From Moniliophthora roreri (Eukaryota > Basidiomycota > Agaricomycetes > Agaricales > Marasmiaceae): 64,000 nucleotides of DNA. Where the stretch lies: positions 248,001 through 312,000 of the forward strand of contig LATX02000214.1 in the NCBI GenBank assembly GCA_001466705.2, read 5' to 3'. A program made the position numbers and the translations under genes. Under the pieces are notes generated by a model, which saw only the letters and a program-made list of their open reading frames with translations, was not told where the DNA came from and did no database searches. Positions within the stretch are counted from its first letter, which is position 1. Every line of letters starts with the position of its first letter. Of the stretch, positions 34,813 through 46,240 are shown piece after piece.

Positions 34813-35050
34813 TGTGAGGACGGACACCGTAGACGCCTCTTTTGATTTATCTCTTCCCATTGATACAGATATCGACGAACTGGATGTTATGGACATGCCC
34901 ATAACACTCAGTGCACCACTACCAAAATCATCGCCGGCACCGAGACGGTCTACTAGGGAGCGAAGATCTATCGGAGGCAAATATACATACAGATAGCGTC
35001 AACAAGAAGAGAAAGGCTGCTCCTAGTACGGTGCCACCACATAAGAAGCG
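34813..35050 (+). pseudogene. S1: remnant of SNF2-like gene, first exon only
   Basis: The plus-strand frame contains LSLPIDTDIDELDVMDMPIT and RRSTRERRS, then a basic string after GTCAACAAGAAGAGAAAG. The same N-terminal exon is seen at 39470, 46241, 56046 and 61600. Here the ATG region is lost, a frameshift lies before the basic string, and the match ends at about 35050 where the 3' flank of the next F-box gene begins. Confidence 0.6.
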
Positions 35051-35199
35051 ATCAGCCACCTGTCGAAACTGAGGTTTTATACTTGGCGCGTACTATGGGT
35101 ACACCTCGTTATATATTTGACTTCTGTGAGGATGCATCTGAATCAAGCTAATTAAATAAATGGCTATCTCATGGCCTCGATATCATCCACAAGAGTCAA

Positions 35200-37002
35200 T
35201 TAGTAGGTCACCTCGTGCTGAAACCCCGCGAGGGAAAGGAAAACAGATTTAGTAACTGCAGACGAACAGAAGGGAGAATATACCTTCAGGTAATCTGCTA
35301 TCTCCTGTTCATATAACCAATCACTGTATCCGAACCTAGCCCATCTCCTCGCTGCTCTTCGAAAATCTCCTGCGTTCCAATGCGCATCGCCGTAGATAGA
35401 GTACCATTTATTATCTACGGCACGACCAAGTAAGATGAGGCCATCCCGTTGCAGCTCCTTCAGCTTTTGGAAAGGTTGCAATCTGGTAGAAATGCGCTCA
35501 TCTGCCGAGAAAGGGGAGCGCACGAAGTCAAGAGAAAGTTTCTCTAGTCGACTCACCCCTGGGTGAAGTGTCCTTCGGGATTGCACCATATCGACCGCTC
35601 TAGAGAACAAAGTGGGATCCTCGTCAGGTGGTTCTCGGAACAGCAGGTGGAGGGTTCTAAGACCTCTGAATACCCTGCCTCCGATGAAATTGTCTATAGC
35701 AGGTTTATTGTCCTCTTCTGTGCTCAGAAGAACGCGTAAATCATCCACTGTGCCAATCTTTTCCACAAGTAAAGATGCGTTGGGCGAGGAAAACATTGGG
35801 AATGGGGCAGACAAGTGACGTAAGTGGCAGCTGCTCCGTGCCTGTAGCCTTCCTAAAGACAAAAGAAGATGATCCGCTACTCCGCCAATGTGTTCGTCGA
35901 AGTCAAGGTCCAGATCTTGGAGAGAAGGGAGAGAAAGGCGGTTTATAATGCCAAGTACACTGTAAAATGGCCCAGCAACGTCCAAGTGTCGAAGACAAGG
36001 TAGAACACAACGTTGGGTTGTGGGGATGTCAACATCAGTAGAAATGTCGATATAGCAGTATCGCAGATTGGTGAAAGAAGAGGCGACGTCCAGGAACGGG
36101 ATTGGCGTGTTCAGCATCCATGCAAGCTCCTCAAGTTGGGTCCATTGAGGAATAATCTCGTGTAGGATGTGATCGCGATCGGAGACCACATAAAAGGTAG
36201 CCTCCTTCAGATTAGGTGCATCCCAGACTGACCATCTACGCCCCCCAAGTCGCTCCGACTCTGCATTGATAGTGACCTTCAACCGGCAAGCACGCAAGAC
36301 GGGCAAGGAACCTTCCATGGCGGAAAACCTTTCGTAAAGGCTACCTTGCCTCCCGAAGGTGAAGTCTACAGCATACCAACGATTGGAGTGAGTGATAAGT
36401 AAATCAAGTATGTTTGCGTTGATTTCACTCTTCTCCTGATCGTCCAGTATGGCTAGACATGATATGGGAAGCTGCCGAGACCTCTCGAGCCATGTACGAA
36501 GCATGGTCAAATGATTCGTGTGGCAATCACAACGGTTCAATATCCTCGTGTTCACTCGGATGATCCTCCAGAGAGATGGTGTCGAGAGTGCCACGGTACG
36601 CCACCTCTGACAAGTTTGCCCCAAGACCCAAGCTGTGGCATGGTGGGAGAGCGCGTGCCCGCCCGTATCCGCCTGAACGCAATACTCGAATACGAGAGCC
36701 AACAGCTCCGACGGCATGCGAACAATGGGTATAGAAAGATTCTGGTATGATTTTAGAAGACTTTGCAGATGTGATACTCTAGTCCGAGCTGTGAGTGCAG
36801 CACCTTCGAATACATCCACATGTGTCTGTACCCGCTGTATATGTATCGTGATTTGCTTCATTGCGTCGGAGAGGTGATCGATATCGAAAATCGGGAGCGA
36901 CACATTCTGGGATTCCGGATCCAAATAATCAAGTAGGCTTTGTGCGGAGTCGGATAGATTAGCCAGACTGTGAGCAGAACCGTGGATAGGGTTTTGGGTC
37001 AT
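35200..37002 (-). CDS. Y2: F-box protein of the cassette family
   Basis: Exon 1 is 37002-35284 and the last exon 35217-35200, encoding HEVTY, giving 578 aa. The 66-bp intron (GTATAT..CAG) is a multiple of three and has no stop, so retention would also give a protein, of 600 aa. The start is MTQNPIHGSAHSL; TTG is the only initiator-like codon upstream. It has an N-terminal helical region, the F-box around MPSELLALVFEYC to TPSLWRIIRV, Leu-rich repeats, and the C-terminal signature ARRWARFGYSDWLYEQEI. Protein and 3' flank are closest to Y5, so the two units are sisters. I did not find the conserved upstream element of the other Y genes. Confidence 0.82.
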   Translation of the reverse strand: MTQNPIHGSAHSLANLSDSAQSLLDYLDPESQNVSLPIFDIDHLSDAMKQITIHIQRVQTHVDVFEGAALTARTRVSHLQSLLKSYQNLSIPIVRMPSELLALVFEYCVQADTGGHALSHHATAWVLGQTCQRWRTVALSTPSLWRIIRVNTRILNRCDCHTNHLTMLRTWLERSRQLPISCLAILDDQEKSEINANILDLLITHSNRWYAVDFTFGRQGSLYERFSAMEGSLPVLRACRLKVTINAESERLGGRRWSVWDAPNLKEATFYVVSDRDHILHEIIPQWTQLEELAWMLNTPIPFLDVASSFTNLRYCYIDISTDVDIPTTQRCVLPCLRHLDVAGPFYSVLGIINRLSLPSLQDLDLDFDEHIGGVADHLLLSLGRLQARSSCHLRHLSAPFPMFSSPNASLLVEKIGTVDDLRVLLSTEEDNKPAIDNFIGGRVFRGLRTLHLLFREPPDEDPTLFSRAVDMVQSRRTLHPGVSRLEKLSLDFVRSPFSADERISTRLQPFQKLKELQRDGLILLGRAVDNKWYSIYGDAHWNAGDFRRAARRWARFGYSDWLYEQEIADYLKVYSPFCSSAVTKSVFLSLAGFQHEVTY

Positions 37003-37398
37003 GATAGGCTCCAAAATTTCTGATTAACTGGTTTGTCAGTAGGAACAGGAAGCATAAGATTCAGTTACGCACCTTGAATGAATTGATTACCCAGCCAGTT
37101 ATACACTGCAATGATAATACCAGTGCTAAGACAATATATGTAGGGAGGTCAAGTTACATCGTCTTCGCTGCTACAAGAGCCGCTCAGGTGTGAGCGTGTG
37201 AATCGAACTCCGTCAGAGTCTTCATTGTTCCGCTTTCGTACGGCCCGAACAGGATTCCACCTTCTACTGCATATGCTGTGCTCGTTCATTAATTATAATA
37301 TTATTCTACACGCATAGGTAATGGCGGTTCATAATACAATAGAATCGAAAGTAGACGTGGAAAACAGGTAATCGCGGATAAATACTGCTTGTTGTAAA

Positions 37399-38521
37399 TC
37401 AGAGAACTCGCTCTGACCGTGGTCGCCTTGAACCATCCTTCGCATACCCACGTTTTGGTAGCTTGAGATGTTGACGTTGCTCCAACTTCGAATGTTCGTC
37501 CCAATCATGGCCAAGGGGACCAATGGGTAAGATGGAGAGGTCTGAAGACTGGGTCTCGCAGTATCCGTTGATGTTTTCTTTGGTAGTCTCCTCGTTCAAC
37601 GGCGACACGATCGGTTGCGATGTAAACCGCAACTCCGATTTCTCAATCGAGGATGAACGATAATAGGGCTGTGGTTGGTGTGAGCTTAGTTCACCGAGTA
37701 TCCAAGCATGAAAAAGCTTACGCATTGTGGAGTATCTTTCTCTTGTATCACTCGAGGTGCTTGCTCATGCACAACTGGGGGTTGATAAGGCAATCCTTGT
37801 TCAGGATCCACATCAACAAACTAAACAAGGTATGAGCTGGAAATAAGGAGCCAATCGATAAGGGACCGACGGGACCGACCTCGACGGTGTTCCCGATATC
37901 TCCACAGACCGATTTTACTTTCCGAATGTCAATGGATAGCATCTGGGATCAAATTGCAGGTCATAATAGCTTGCGGTGCCATTATATCAATATACTGACC
38001 TCGGTCTTCAATTGCAGTAGCCGAACTTTCTGGGATACGTGAGCAATCATTTGTAGAATTGCTGGATCTTCAGGCGTCGTAACATGTCTCTGCGATAGTT
38101 CCTCCGTTAGTGTCAAAATGCCTTCTTGAAGACTTATAGTGACATCAATCAAAGACCAACACCCCCATGCAATAGGATCTCACCCGTTATGTTCCTGAAA
38201 AAGCTTGCTGAATCGGTTTCTACCCTTGGGCAACTGTGATAGAGCTTCGTCTGCCCTCAGGCTCTCCAGGGCTTGGAGAACAAGCACTAGGCTTGCAATA
38301 CACTTCGCCAGGGACTCTATCGGATCCGTCATGCCCTGCATTAATGCCATCGATCTCGGCAGCTCCTCTGTGACGTTAAAGTCTACTGAAGGACTACGTC
38401 TCCGCCTGCGTGTCCAAAAGTACCCTATGACAGGATACACGAAGATGCTGATCATTTCAGCTACATGTCCACCTATTGTCGCCAAGTTAGTCGCGAACAG
38501 TAATGCGACAGAGTCTGCCAT
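37399..38521 (-). CDS. X2: membrane-anchored helical protein of the cassette family
   Basis: Exons 38521-38184, 38132-38000, 37942-37880, 37820-37722 and 37668-37399 give 300 aa, all in phase. The first 45 residues are nearly identical to X1. The second exon encodes LQEGILTLTEELSQR and VRLLQLKTE. The third starts at the family-wide MLSIDIRK. The fourth has VDVDPEQGLPYQPP, matching the family acidic VDLE spot. The last exon is unlike X1 and contains LSILPIGPLGHDWDE, a motif shared only with X5, then a basic end. The hydrophobic N-terminus followed by TRRRRRSPS suggests a single membrane anchor. Lies 397 bp upstream of Y2. Confidence 0.7.
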
Positions 38522-39250
38522 AGTGCGAGGTGGCAGTCGAAAACAATATCGACTCCTAACACAGCGAGATTATATTCCTCTGAGCACGACGCAAGCGCAT
38601 GTTTTGCACCAATTTACAGCCTAGAATATCGAATTAACCGAGGTGCATTTCAGAATAGTCGTGTTGATGAGGATCATCATACCTTCTATCTTGGGAGTAT
38701 GAACCTAAAGGTACCATGCGTGTAGTGGGCAAGGATTTCTGGCTCCGACGAGAGATACTACCGTGGCGACAATGTTACATCTCTTCAAGAATTGTGGATC
38801 AAATGACACGAGCAAGCAGGCGTTTCAGGGTGTGTACCGGCGTCTAGTCTGTGATTGTGCCGAATTTCGTGAATTATTCATATAATGACACCGCCAACCT
38901 TGAATTTATGAGGGTAGAAGTGTAAGAATTTGTAGTCCCGCGTCTGTGTATCTTCGAGTTGGCAAACGGTGGAGCTGGCGATCAAACATTGTGCTTTGCG
39001 ATCAACCTAGCAGAACCTCTGCCAGCAGACCGATTCTCGGGAATCTTTGGGACATGGTGGATCCCAGGAGTTCTATGGGGTCTTTATCAGAGGCAAACAA
39101 TGAAAGTCCAACCAACTCACCTACTAGCTCCGAGTGATCGATCAGCTCCCTCCGGGGTTCCTCGACTGGAAAGTTTATCCACCTTTCCATTCATTCAGAA
39201 TTTTCTCCACAATGGCTGAGATTGGATTGGCTTTTCCTTTTTGTACGTGA
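38522..39250 (+). other. Z2: conserved block, possible plus-strand gene remnant
   Basis: Same block as Z1. The plus frame from about 38959 is open through GGAGDQTLCFAINLAEPLPA and FGTWWIPGVLWGLYQ, where most other copies carry TAG in place of the second Trp. The first putative intron begins GTGTAG, and an 11-base deletion follows the second putative donor. The block ends with ATGGCTGAGATTGGATTGGC and GTACGTGATATTC, as in all copies. Confidence 0.4.
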
Positions 39251-39449
39251 TATTCTTGAGGACTGGAGCATGGAATAGGTCAAAGAGCTGGAGATCCAAT
39301 GACCTGGAACGACCCTCGGGGTCGCCACCGATCCTGCCCTAAAGTGCACAGCCACGAGTCAAATCGTCAAACACGTCTATTGCTCCACACTAGTCTCCTG
39401 TAAGCAGACTCAATCGCTCGTTCCTCGCTGTATAGAGCTCCACACCCCT

Positions 39450-40010
39450 ACATCTGTGGGCTTCTTTTGACTTGTCTCTTCCCATCGATACAGACGTAGA
39501 CGAGTTAGATGTAATGGACATGCCCATAACACTCAGTGCACCACTACCAAAATCATCGCCGGCACCAAGGCGATCTACTAGGGAGCGACTCAGATCTGCA
39601 GAGTGAGATAACAGGGTTCCAGGGGTATGTAATCCGGTTATAAACCCCTGGAACCAGGTATACCACTCTGCAGGTTTTGCCGATCGTCGGAAGATCTATC
39701 GGAAGTAGATATACAGATAGCGTCAACAAGAAGAGAAAAGCTGCACCCAGTACTGCGCCACCACATAAGAAGGCCAAGGTGGAGGAGAAGAAGGCGGTGA
39801 GTATGTTATTTTAGGCGCGTCGGATTGGAAGACTCATGAGTTACGCAGAACACTGAACAAAACAATGAGAAGAGCCGATCGGGACAACCGTAGAGCCCAC
39901 TGGCTCCTTCGTCATCGTGAAGTTGTCGAACCACTTCTGCGCTCTCAGAAATGCATTTGCATGAGCTACGTACAATCAAATTTCATGCTTGGCAGCGTTA
40001 AAACACCCTA
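39450..40010 (+). pseudogene. S2: remnant of SNF2-like gene, exons 1-2, with insertion
   Basis: Exon 1 is present without its ATG (LPIDTDVDELDVMDMPIT-like) and is interrupted at 39589-39690 by a short palindromic element. After KKAKVEEKK and a GTGAGT donor, exon 2 follows as NRRAHWLLRHREVVEPLL. The match stops near 39950, and from about 40000 the 3' flank of Y3 begins. The gene is clearly truncated. Confidence 0.65.
39593..39685. mobile_element. Palindromic MITE-like insertion, copy 1
   Basis: Between GATCTGCAGAGTG and CACTCTGCAGGTTTTGCCGATC lies a strong inner palindrome: GGTTCCAGGGG, a 19-base spacer, and CCCCTGGAACC. The flanking SNF2-like exon is uninterrupted at this point in S1, S3 and S5, which are empty sites. 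The left arm lacks nine bases that copy 2 at 61717 still has. Confidence 0.75.
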
Positions 40011-40139
40011 TAAATCCACTGAGTCTCTATGTACATTGAAATCTCGTTCACTACTAATCAAAGGAATGCCTAATCATTGTCTCTGCTATGTCTCTGCTAT
40101 AGAACTCGAGATAGTAAGTGTAATATCCGGACTTAACTT

Positions 40140-41937
40140 TTAAGATATAGTTCCTCCACGCTATTTGAGTACAAAAATTCGACATCAACGTACAGTCCAG
40201 GTGAATTGAGACAGGACATACCTTCAGATAATCGTCGACCTCCCGTCGGTGTAGCCAGTCACTATATCCAAATCTTGCCCAACGACGGGCTGACATCCGG
40301 AGATCTTCGTCACTCCAATGCGAATCTCCATAGAAAGAAAACCATTTTCCATCGGCCACCCTCCCGAGAAGCACTAATCCATCGCGCTGTAATCTCAGAA
40401 GCCTCTGGAAAGGATCTATCTGTGTGGAGATACGCGTCTGAGGCATTGCATACGTGCGAATAACGTCAACAGACAGCTTCTCCAACCGGCTGGCACCATA
40501 TCGAGATAACTGTTGATGACTTCGCGCAGCAACGACATGGACCATATTGGAGAAGAGCGTGGGATCCTCGTTGGGCAGTTCTCGAAAAAGTATGTGCAAT
40601 GTTTTCAGATGCCGAAACATAGTGGGCAGTAGGAAATTGGCAATCGCACGTTCATTATCCTCTTCCGCACTCAGAAGGAGGCGAACTTCTTGAATTGTTC
40701 CGAGCCTCTCGGCAAGAAATGGTGAATTGGGTGAGTCGAAGAGGCTGAAAGGGGCGGAAAGGGACTGTAGATGGCATGAACTTCGCAACAGAAGTCTCGC
40801 GATGGAGGAAAGCACTTGATCCGCAACCACTCCGATTTGTTCATCGGTATCCAAGTCAAGGCGTCGAAGGGCTGGAAGACAGAGTCTGTCCATAATTCCG
40901 ACTAAACTTTGGTAAGATCCAGACATATCAAGACGGCGAAGCTGTGGTAAAATATGACACTGTAAGCTATCCACCTCGACGTGCTGGGAAACGTTGACAT
41001 AACAACGTCTCAGGTTGGTGAATGAAGGGGATATATCCAGAAACGATTTCGATGTGCTCGGTGACCACTCCAGCTCCTCCAACTGCGACCAAGGCAATGT
41101 CAACAAGGACGATCCATCTCCTGAAGAGCCACATTGAACGAGAATAGTCGCTTCTTTCAGATACGGCGCCATCCAGGTCGGTGCCGATCCCCTGACGATC
41201 TCGGATTCGGATAGAACTATTACCTCCAATGCGACGTACTGGAGGAGCGGCATATGTGGATCGATGTTGACAACGCGACGGTACAGATCCTTCTGTGTGC
41301 CAAAACAGAACTCTATCGCGCGCCATCGCTTTGAATGGAGGATGAATAAATCCAAAAGCTGCGCGTTAATAATTTCAGCGGCATCCGAAAACACGGCAAA
41401 GCACACTATAGGTAATGGCTGGGATCGTTCCAGCCATGCACAGAATATGTTCAATGATGAAGGAGATGGGCCGGGAAGATACAATTCGTGGGTGTTAAGA
41501 CGGATGATTTGCCATAGAGAAGGAGTTGAGAGTGCTATCATGCGCCATCTCCGACAAATCCGAGATAAAACCCAAGGAGCCGCTAGACCAGAAAGTACAT
41601 GCCCGCCTGTGTCCGCTTGAACACAGAGTTCGAACACGAGGGTCAAAACCTCTGGTGGCATGCGCACAAGTGGGTTTAAGAGGTTTTTGCAGGAGTTCAG
41701 CATACTCTGCATGTACAAAACCCTCCGCCGAGCACTATGTGCAGCTTCCTCGAAAGTATCTGCATGCGAGGACACCTTCTCCATGTCGATGGTGATCTGC
41801 TTCATGGCATCCGATAAATCATCCAAGTCGAATACAGGCAAGACTGAACTTGAAGAATCTGGATCAAGATATTCATGAAGACTCAGAGCAGTCTCTGAGA
41901 GATTGGGATATTTTTGTGCGGGATTTATCATTATCAT
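40140..41937 (-). CDS. Y3: F-box protein of the cassette family
   Basis: Exon 1 is 41937-40222 and the last exon 40160-40140, encoding RGGTIS. With the 61-bp GTATGT..TAG intron this gives 578 aa. The start MIMINPAQKYPNLSETALSL was chosen because the family similarity begins there. The F-box lies around VRMPPEVLTLVFELC to TPSLWQII. Leu-rich strands follow (LRRLDMSGSYQSLVGIM, LRRLDLDTDEQ). The C-terminal signature is ARRWARFGYSDWLHRREVDD. The dead copy Y4 is its closest relative, and both share about 200 bp of 3' flank. The conserved upstream element lies about 210 bp before the start. Confidence 0.82.
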
Positions 41938-42146
41938 GGATGAGACTATTGAGTTCAAGGCGTTAATAGTGGTAGACGGGTGAGGGACAGTCACACACCT
42001 CGGCTGTGACAAAATCCACCGCAGAATCGCGGCCCAACTATAACTTGATGGTCCTTTCCCTACGAGGTAACGTCTTCTAAGTTTCTGAAGGTTGAACAAA
42101 GGTCAAGTAGGACAAAATTATTCGACATCACGAGCGTAAGTGTCAA

Positions 42147-42168
42147 GTCATTGTTCTCGCTTACTAAG
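42147..42168 (-). promoter_or_regulatory. Conserved upstream element of Y3
   Basis: Plus-strand GTCATTGTTCTCGCTTACTA followed by AG, 210-231 bp before the Y3 start codon; nearly identical to the Y4 copy at 49783. Confidence 0.55.
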
Positions 42169-42575
42169 GTCCTCAGGGTCGTGCTTCATTATGGCAAGTA
42201 ACCAAGAAGGCATATAATCAGGGGGTAAGGGCCGTTCCGGCAGCGCTCGCTACCTCTATGTGCTCAGATAGGTGTACCCTTATTTGAATCTTAGTCCTGT
42301 TTCTGTTACTACTAGTTCCACGACCCTCAAAAATATGCGGCACTAGACACTACCACTCTAGCGCCCAACGTGGGGACGGACCAGAGCTGACAAATCATGA
42401 AATTTTCTTACAAATGCTGATTAAGCACACGACTTTTGCTATCTAGACCCACTACCATAGGTAGCGGGAATAAACAGCGGACAAAACTAGGAATCTCATA
42501 AATGTGTATAGAATGTTTGATAGTTTGATAAATAGGGTGAGTGGACATAGTCAAGTTTCCCTTCTTTGCGTCATC

Positions 42576-43752
42576 CTACATCTCAGCTTCCCTAGGGCTA
42601 TCGGCAGCCATTGAAGAAGGCGAGTAAGACGGCGACACAGAGGTCCAGGTCAATAGTGTTTCTCTCGGCCTTCCCGGTCTTTTCTTTCCTCCATATCCAG
42701 CCAAACGTTTTGGTACTTGCACCGGTTCCGTCGGAAGATCGCTTACGCTCTGAGCACCCTGACCGGCGATTTCCTGGATAAGCTGTTCTCTGGCAGGTGG
42801 CAACTCTTCCAATAGCCATTTGGATGACGGAGGACATGACTGGTGCGGGGTGGTAGCTGTTACGGATGAGCCAACGCGAGAAATGGCATCCCGCTCCTGA
42901 AATTGACACAATTAGCACCTGTAGATGTTCAAGAAGAACGAGACACCTGCAAGTTCATTTCGCTCCAAACGTTCGACTCTCTCGTCGAGATGAAGATCAT
43001 TATTGATGCAGGCGAGAGGCGGGGAATTTGACATTCCTAGTTCAAGGTCTACACTTTCGGCAACCTGATGCATCTAGTTAGAGATGGATCAGCCCGATTC
43101 AATTGTATGAGCTACATACCCTGACATCTTTACCCTCGCTGTACACAATCTTAGCTTGTCGAATCTCAACGGATAGCATCTGGCACAAAGTATCATTCGA
43201 GGGTCTGAAGATTGAGCTGGAAGTCAACGGACCTCGGCCTTAAGCTGGAGCAACCGTATGCTTTGCGAGATTTCGGATGCTGCATGGCAAGCTATGACGT
43301 CGTCAGGTCTTGTGTCTTTGTCCGAGAGCTCCTTCATCAACGTTAATACGCCTCGTTGCAAACTAGCAAGAAGTGATCAGAACAACGCTTGCTGGATAAA
43401 AGAGAGCCGTGTACTCGCGATGCTCCTGCATCAGTTCCTCAAATCGCTCTCTCCCTTTGGATATCTTTGGTAAAGCTTCGTCCGCCGTCAGACTCTCCAA
43501 GGCTTGAACGACCGATAGCAAGTTTGCTATGCACTTGGCCAAGAAATCTATCGAGTTTGTCATGCCCTCCACTAGTGGCATCGATCTCGGCAGCTCCTCT
43601 GTGATGTTAAAGTCCACTGAAAGACTACGTCTCCGCCTGCGTGTCCAAAAGTATCCGACAACAGGATACACGAAGATGCTGATCATTTCAGCTACGTGTC
43701 CACCTATTGTCGCCAGGTTAGTCGCGAATAGTAATGCGACAGAGTCTGCCAT
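42576..43752 (-). CDS. X3: membrane-anchored helical protein, with a GC splice donor
   Basis: Exons 43752-43415, 43362-43233, 43179-43120, 43064-42951 and 42896-42576 give 320 aa. The fourth intron starts GCAGGT, a GC-AG border; the dead copy X4 has GTAGGT at the same place, and only this join keeps the last exon in the conserved frame. The N-terminal head is as in X1. The middle has LQRGVLTLMKELSDK and IRLLQLKAE, then MLSVEIRQAKIVY and VAESVDLELG. The last exon shares with X6 a motif SKWLLEELPPAREQLIQEI and ends with a basic stretch (GGKKRPGRPRE) reminiscent of a nuclear or DNA-binding signal. Confidence 0.68.
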
Positions 43753-44505
43753 AGTGCCAGGTGGCAGCCGAAATCAACAATATCGACTCCTAACACAGCG
43801 AGATTATATTCCTCTGAGCACGACGCAAGCGCATGTTTTGCACCAATTTACAGCCTAGAATATCGAATTAACGGAGGTGCATTTCAGAGTAGTCGTGTTG
43901 ATGAGGATCATCATACCTTCTATCTTGGGAGTATGAATCTGAAGGTACCATGCGTGTGATGGGCAAGGATTTCTGGCTCCGACGAGAGATACTACCGTGG
44001 CGACGATGTCACATCTCTTCAAGAATTGTGGATCAAATGACACGAGCAGGGAGGCGTTTCAGGGTGTGTACGGGCGTCTAGTCTGTGATTGTGCCGAATG
44101 TCGTGAGTATATGAATTATTCATATAATGACACCGCCAACCTTGAGAGTGGAAGTGTAAGAACTTGTGATCCCGCGTCTGTGTATCTTCGAGTTGACAAA
44201 CGGTGGAGCTGGCAATCAAACATTGTGCTTCGCGATCGACCTAGCAGAACCTCAGCCAGCAGACCGATTCTTGGCAATCTTTGGGACATGGTGGATCCCA
44301 GGAGTTCTATAGGGTCTTTATCAGAGGCAAACAATGAAAGTTCAACCAACTCACCTACTAGCTCCGAGTGATCGATCAACTCCCTCCGGGGTTCCTCGAC
44401 TGGAAAGTTTATCCACCTTTCCATTCATTCAGAATTTTCTCCACAATGGCTGAGATTGGATTGGCTTTTCCTTTCTGTACGTGATATTCTTGAGGACTCG
44501 AGCAT
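43753..44505 (+). other. Z3: conserved block, possible plus-strand gene remnant
   Basis: Same block as the others, cut off at 44505 by the N. The middle part reads FKNCGSNDTSREAFQGVYG in the plus frame and the intron-like segment starts GTGAGTATATG. A 102-codon minus frame (44424-44116) also runs through it. Confidence 0.4.
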
Positions 44506-44506
44506 N
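44506..44506. other. Single ambiguous base (N), likely assembly join
   Basis: The only N in the window. To its left the Z3 block stops in the middle of its conserved end (after CTCGAGCAT). To its right the sequence jumps into the last exon of a second X1 copy. This is what a closed scaffold gap looks like. Confidence 0.9.
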
Positions 44507-45368
44507 AGATGAAGGAGAATCCTTCCTCTGAGATTCATCAGCATCCGACATAGATTAATCACAGGGAGGAGACTTACGACGATAAGTAGCGTATCGGGTT
44601 CCCCACTTGCGGTATTTGATGATTTCTGGGCGGTGGGGAGAATGTTCTGACAGCCTCGTTCAAGGTCAATGGGATTGGCCTTACATTCGCATCAATGACA
44701 ATGAATGTGAGCCCTACATTGATATATCACTCACTGCTGCGTCGTCATTGTCCTTATATACAAGTCTAGATTGCCGAATCTCAACGGATAGCATCTACAC
44801 ACAGTGGAGGCTCGTTGGTCAGCGTTCACATCAAGTAAAACTAAGCTGACCTCGCTCTTGAGGTGAAGAAGCCGTATTCTCCGTGACATTCGGATAGTTG
44901 CTTGGAGGGTTAAGGGGTCTCCAGGTCCAGTACTCATATCCGAGAGTTTTTCCGTTAACGTCGATATGCCTCCCTGTATACTTGAAAGATCTCAACAGCG
45001 GATCTCGGAACGTTCTCAGAAATCGGTTACCTGCGATGTTCGTCCATGAGCTTATTAACTCGTTCTCTGCCCCGGGATACCCTGGGTAACGCTTCATCTG
45101 CCATCAAGCTCTCCAACGTTTGCAGAACGAGCACCAAGCTCGCTATACACTTCGCCAGGGACTCTATCGGATCCGTCATGTCTTCTACGAACATCATCGA
45201 TCTCGTCGGTTCCTCTGCGATGTTAAAGTCCACCGAGGGACTGCGTCTCCGCCTGCGAGTCCAAAAGTACCCTATGACAGGATACACGAAGATGCTGATC
45301 ATTTCAGCTACATGTCCACCTATTGTCGCCAAGTTGGTCGCGAATAGTAATGCGACCGAGTCTGCCAT
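44507..45368 (-). CDS. X1': near-identical second copy of X1, truncated at the N
   Basis: From 44507 rightward the sequence repeats 33036 onward with an offset of 11471 bases. Exon 1 (45368-45031), exons 2-4 and the first 21 bases of exon 5 (44527-44507) encode the same protein as X1. The first difference I noticed is one extra T at about 45394, just upstream of the start codon. The remaining last exon is missing beyond the N. Either a very recent duplication or an assembly error. Confidence 0.7.
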
Positions 45369-46100
45369 AGTGCGAGTGGGAGTCGAAATCAATATTGGCC
45401 TCCTGACACAGCGAAGTTATATTCCTCTGAGCACGACGCAAGCGCATGTTTTGCACCAATGTACAGCCTAGAATATCGAATTAATTGGGGTGCACTTTAG
45501 AATAGTCGTGTTGATGAAGATCAACATACCTTCTATCTTGGGAGTCTGAATATGAATCTGAAGGTACCATGCGTGTGATGGGCAAGGATTTCTGGCTCCG
45601 ACGAGAGATACTACCGTGGCGACAATGTTACATCTCTTCAAGAATTGTGGATCAAATGACACGAGCAGGGAGGCGTTTCAGGGTGTGTACGGGCGTCTAG
45701 TCTGTGATTGTGCCGAATTTCGTGAGTATACCATGAACTATTCATTTAATGACACCGCCAACCTTGAATTTATGAGAGTAGAAGTTTGTAGTCCCGCGTC
45801 TGTGTATCTTGGTGTTGACAAACAGTGGAGCTGGCAATCAAACATTGTGCTTCGCGATTGACCTAGCAGAACCTCAGCCAGCAGACCGATTCTCGGCAAT
45901 CTTTGGGACATGGTGGATCCCAGGAGTTCTATAGGGTCTTTATCAGAGGCAAACAATGAAAGTCCAACCAACTCACCTACTAGCTCCGAGTGATCGATCA
46001 GCTCCCTCCGGGGTCCCTCGACTGGGAAGTTTACCCACCTTTCCATTCATTCAAAATTTCCTCTACAATGGCTGAGATTGAATTGGCCTTTCGTTTCCGT
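45369..46100 (+). other. Z1': conserved block, possible plus-strand gene remnant
   Basis: Close to Z1 for the first 250 bp, then closer to Z5. The plus frame 45616-45861 reads FKNCGSNDTSREAFQGVYG and then on through VCDCAEFREY into the intron-like segment. The end differs from other copies in GLAF (GAATTGGCC instead of GGATTGGCT), as in Z5. Confidence 0.4.
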
Positions 46101-46240
46101 ACGTGATATTCTTGGGGACTCGAGCATGGAATAGCTGGAGAGCCAATGACCTCGGGTCGCCACTGATCCTGCCCTAAAGTGCACAGCCACGAGTCAAACG
46201 CGTCTTGTTCTCTGCCCCCTACATCTGGGAGTCTGTGAGA

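Noticed and set aside
37190..37220. Possible tRNA T-arm (GAATCGAACTCC)
   Set aside because: The stem bases do not pair, and no anticodon or acceptor arm was found nearby.
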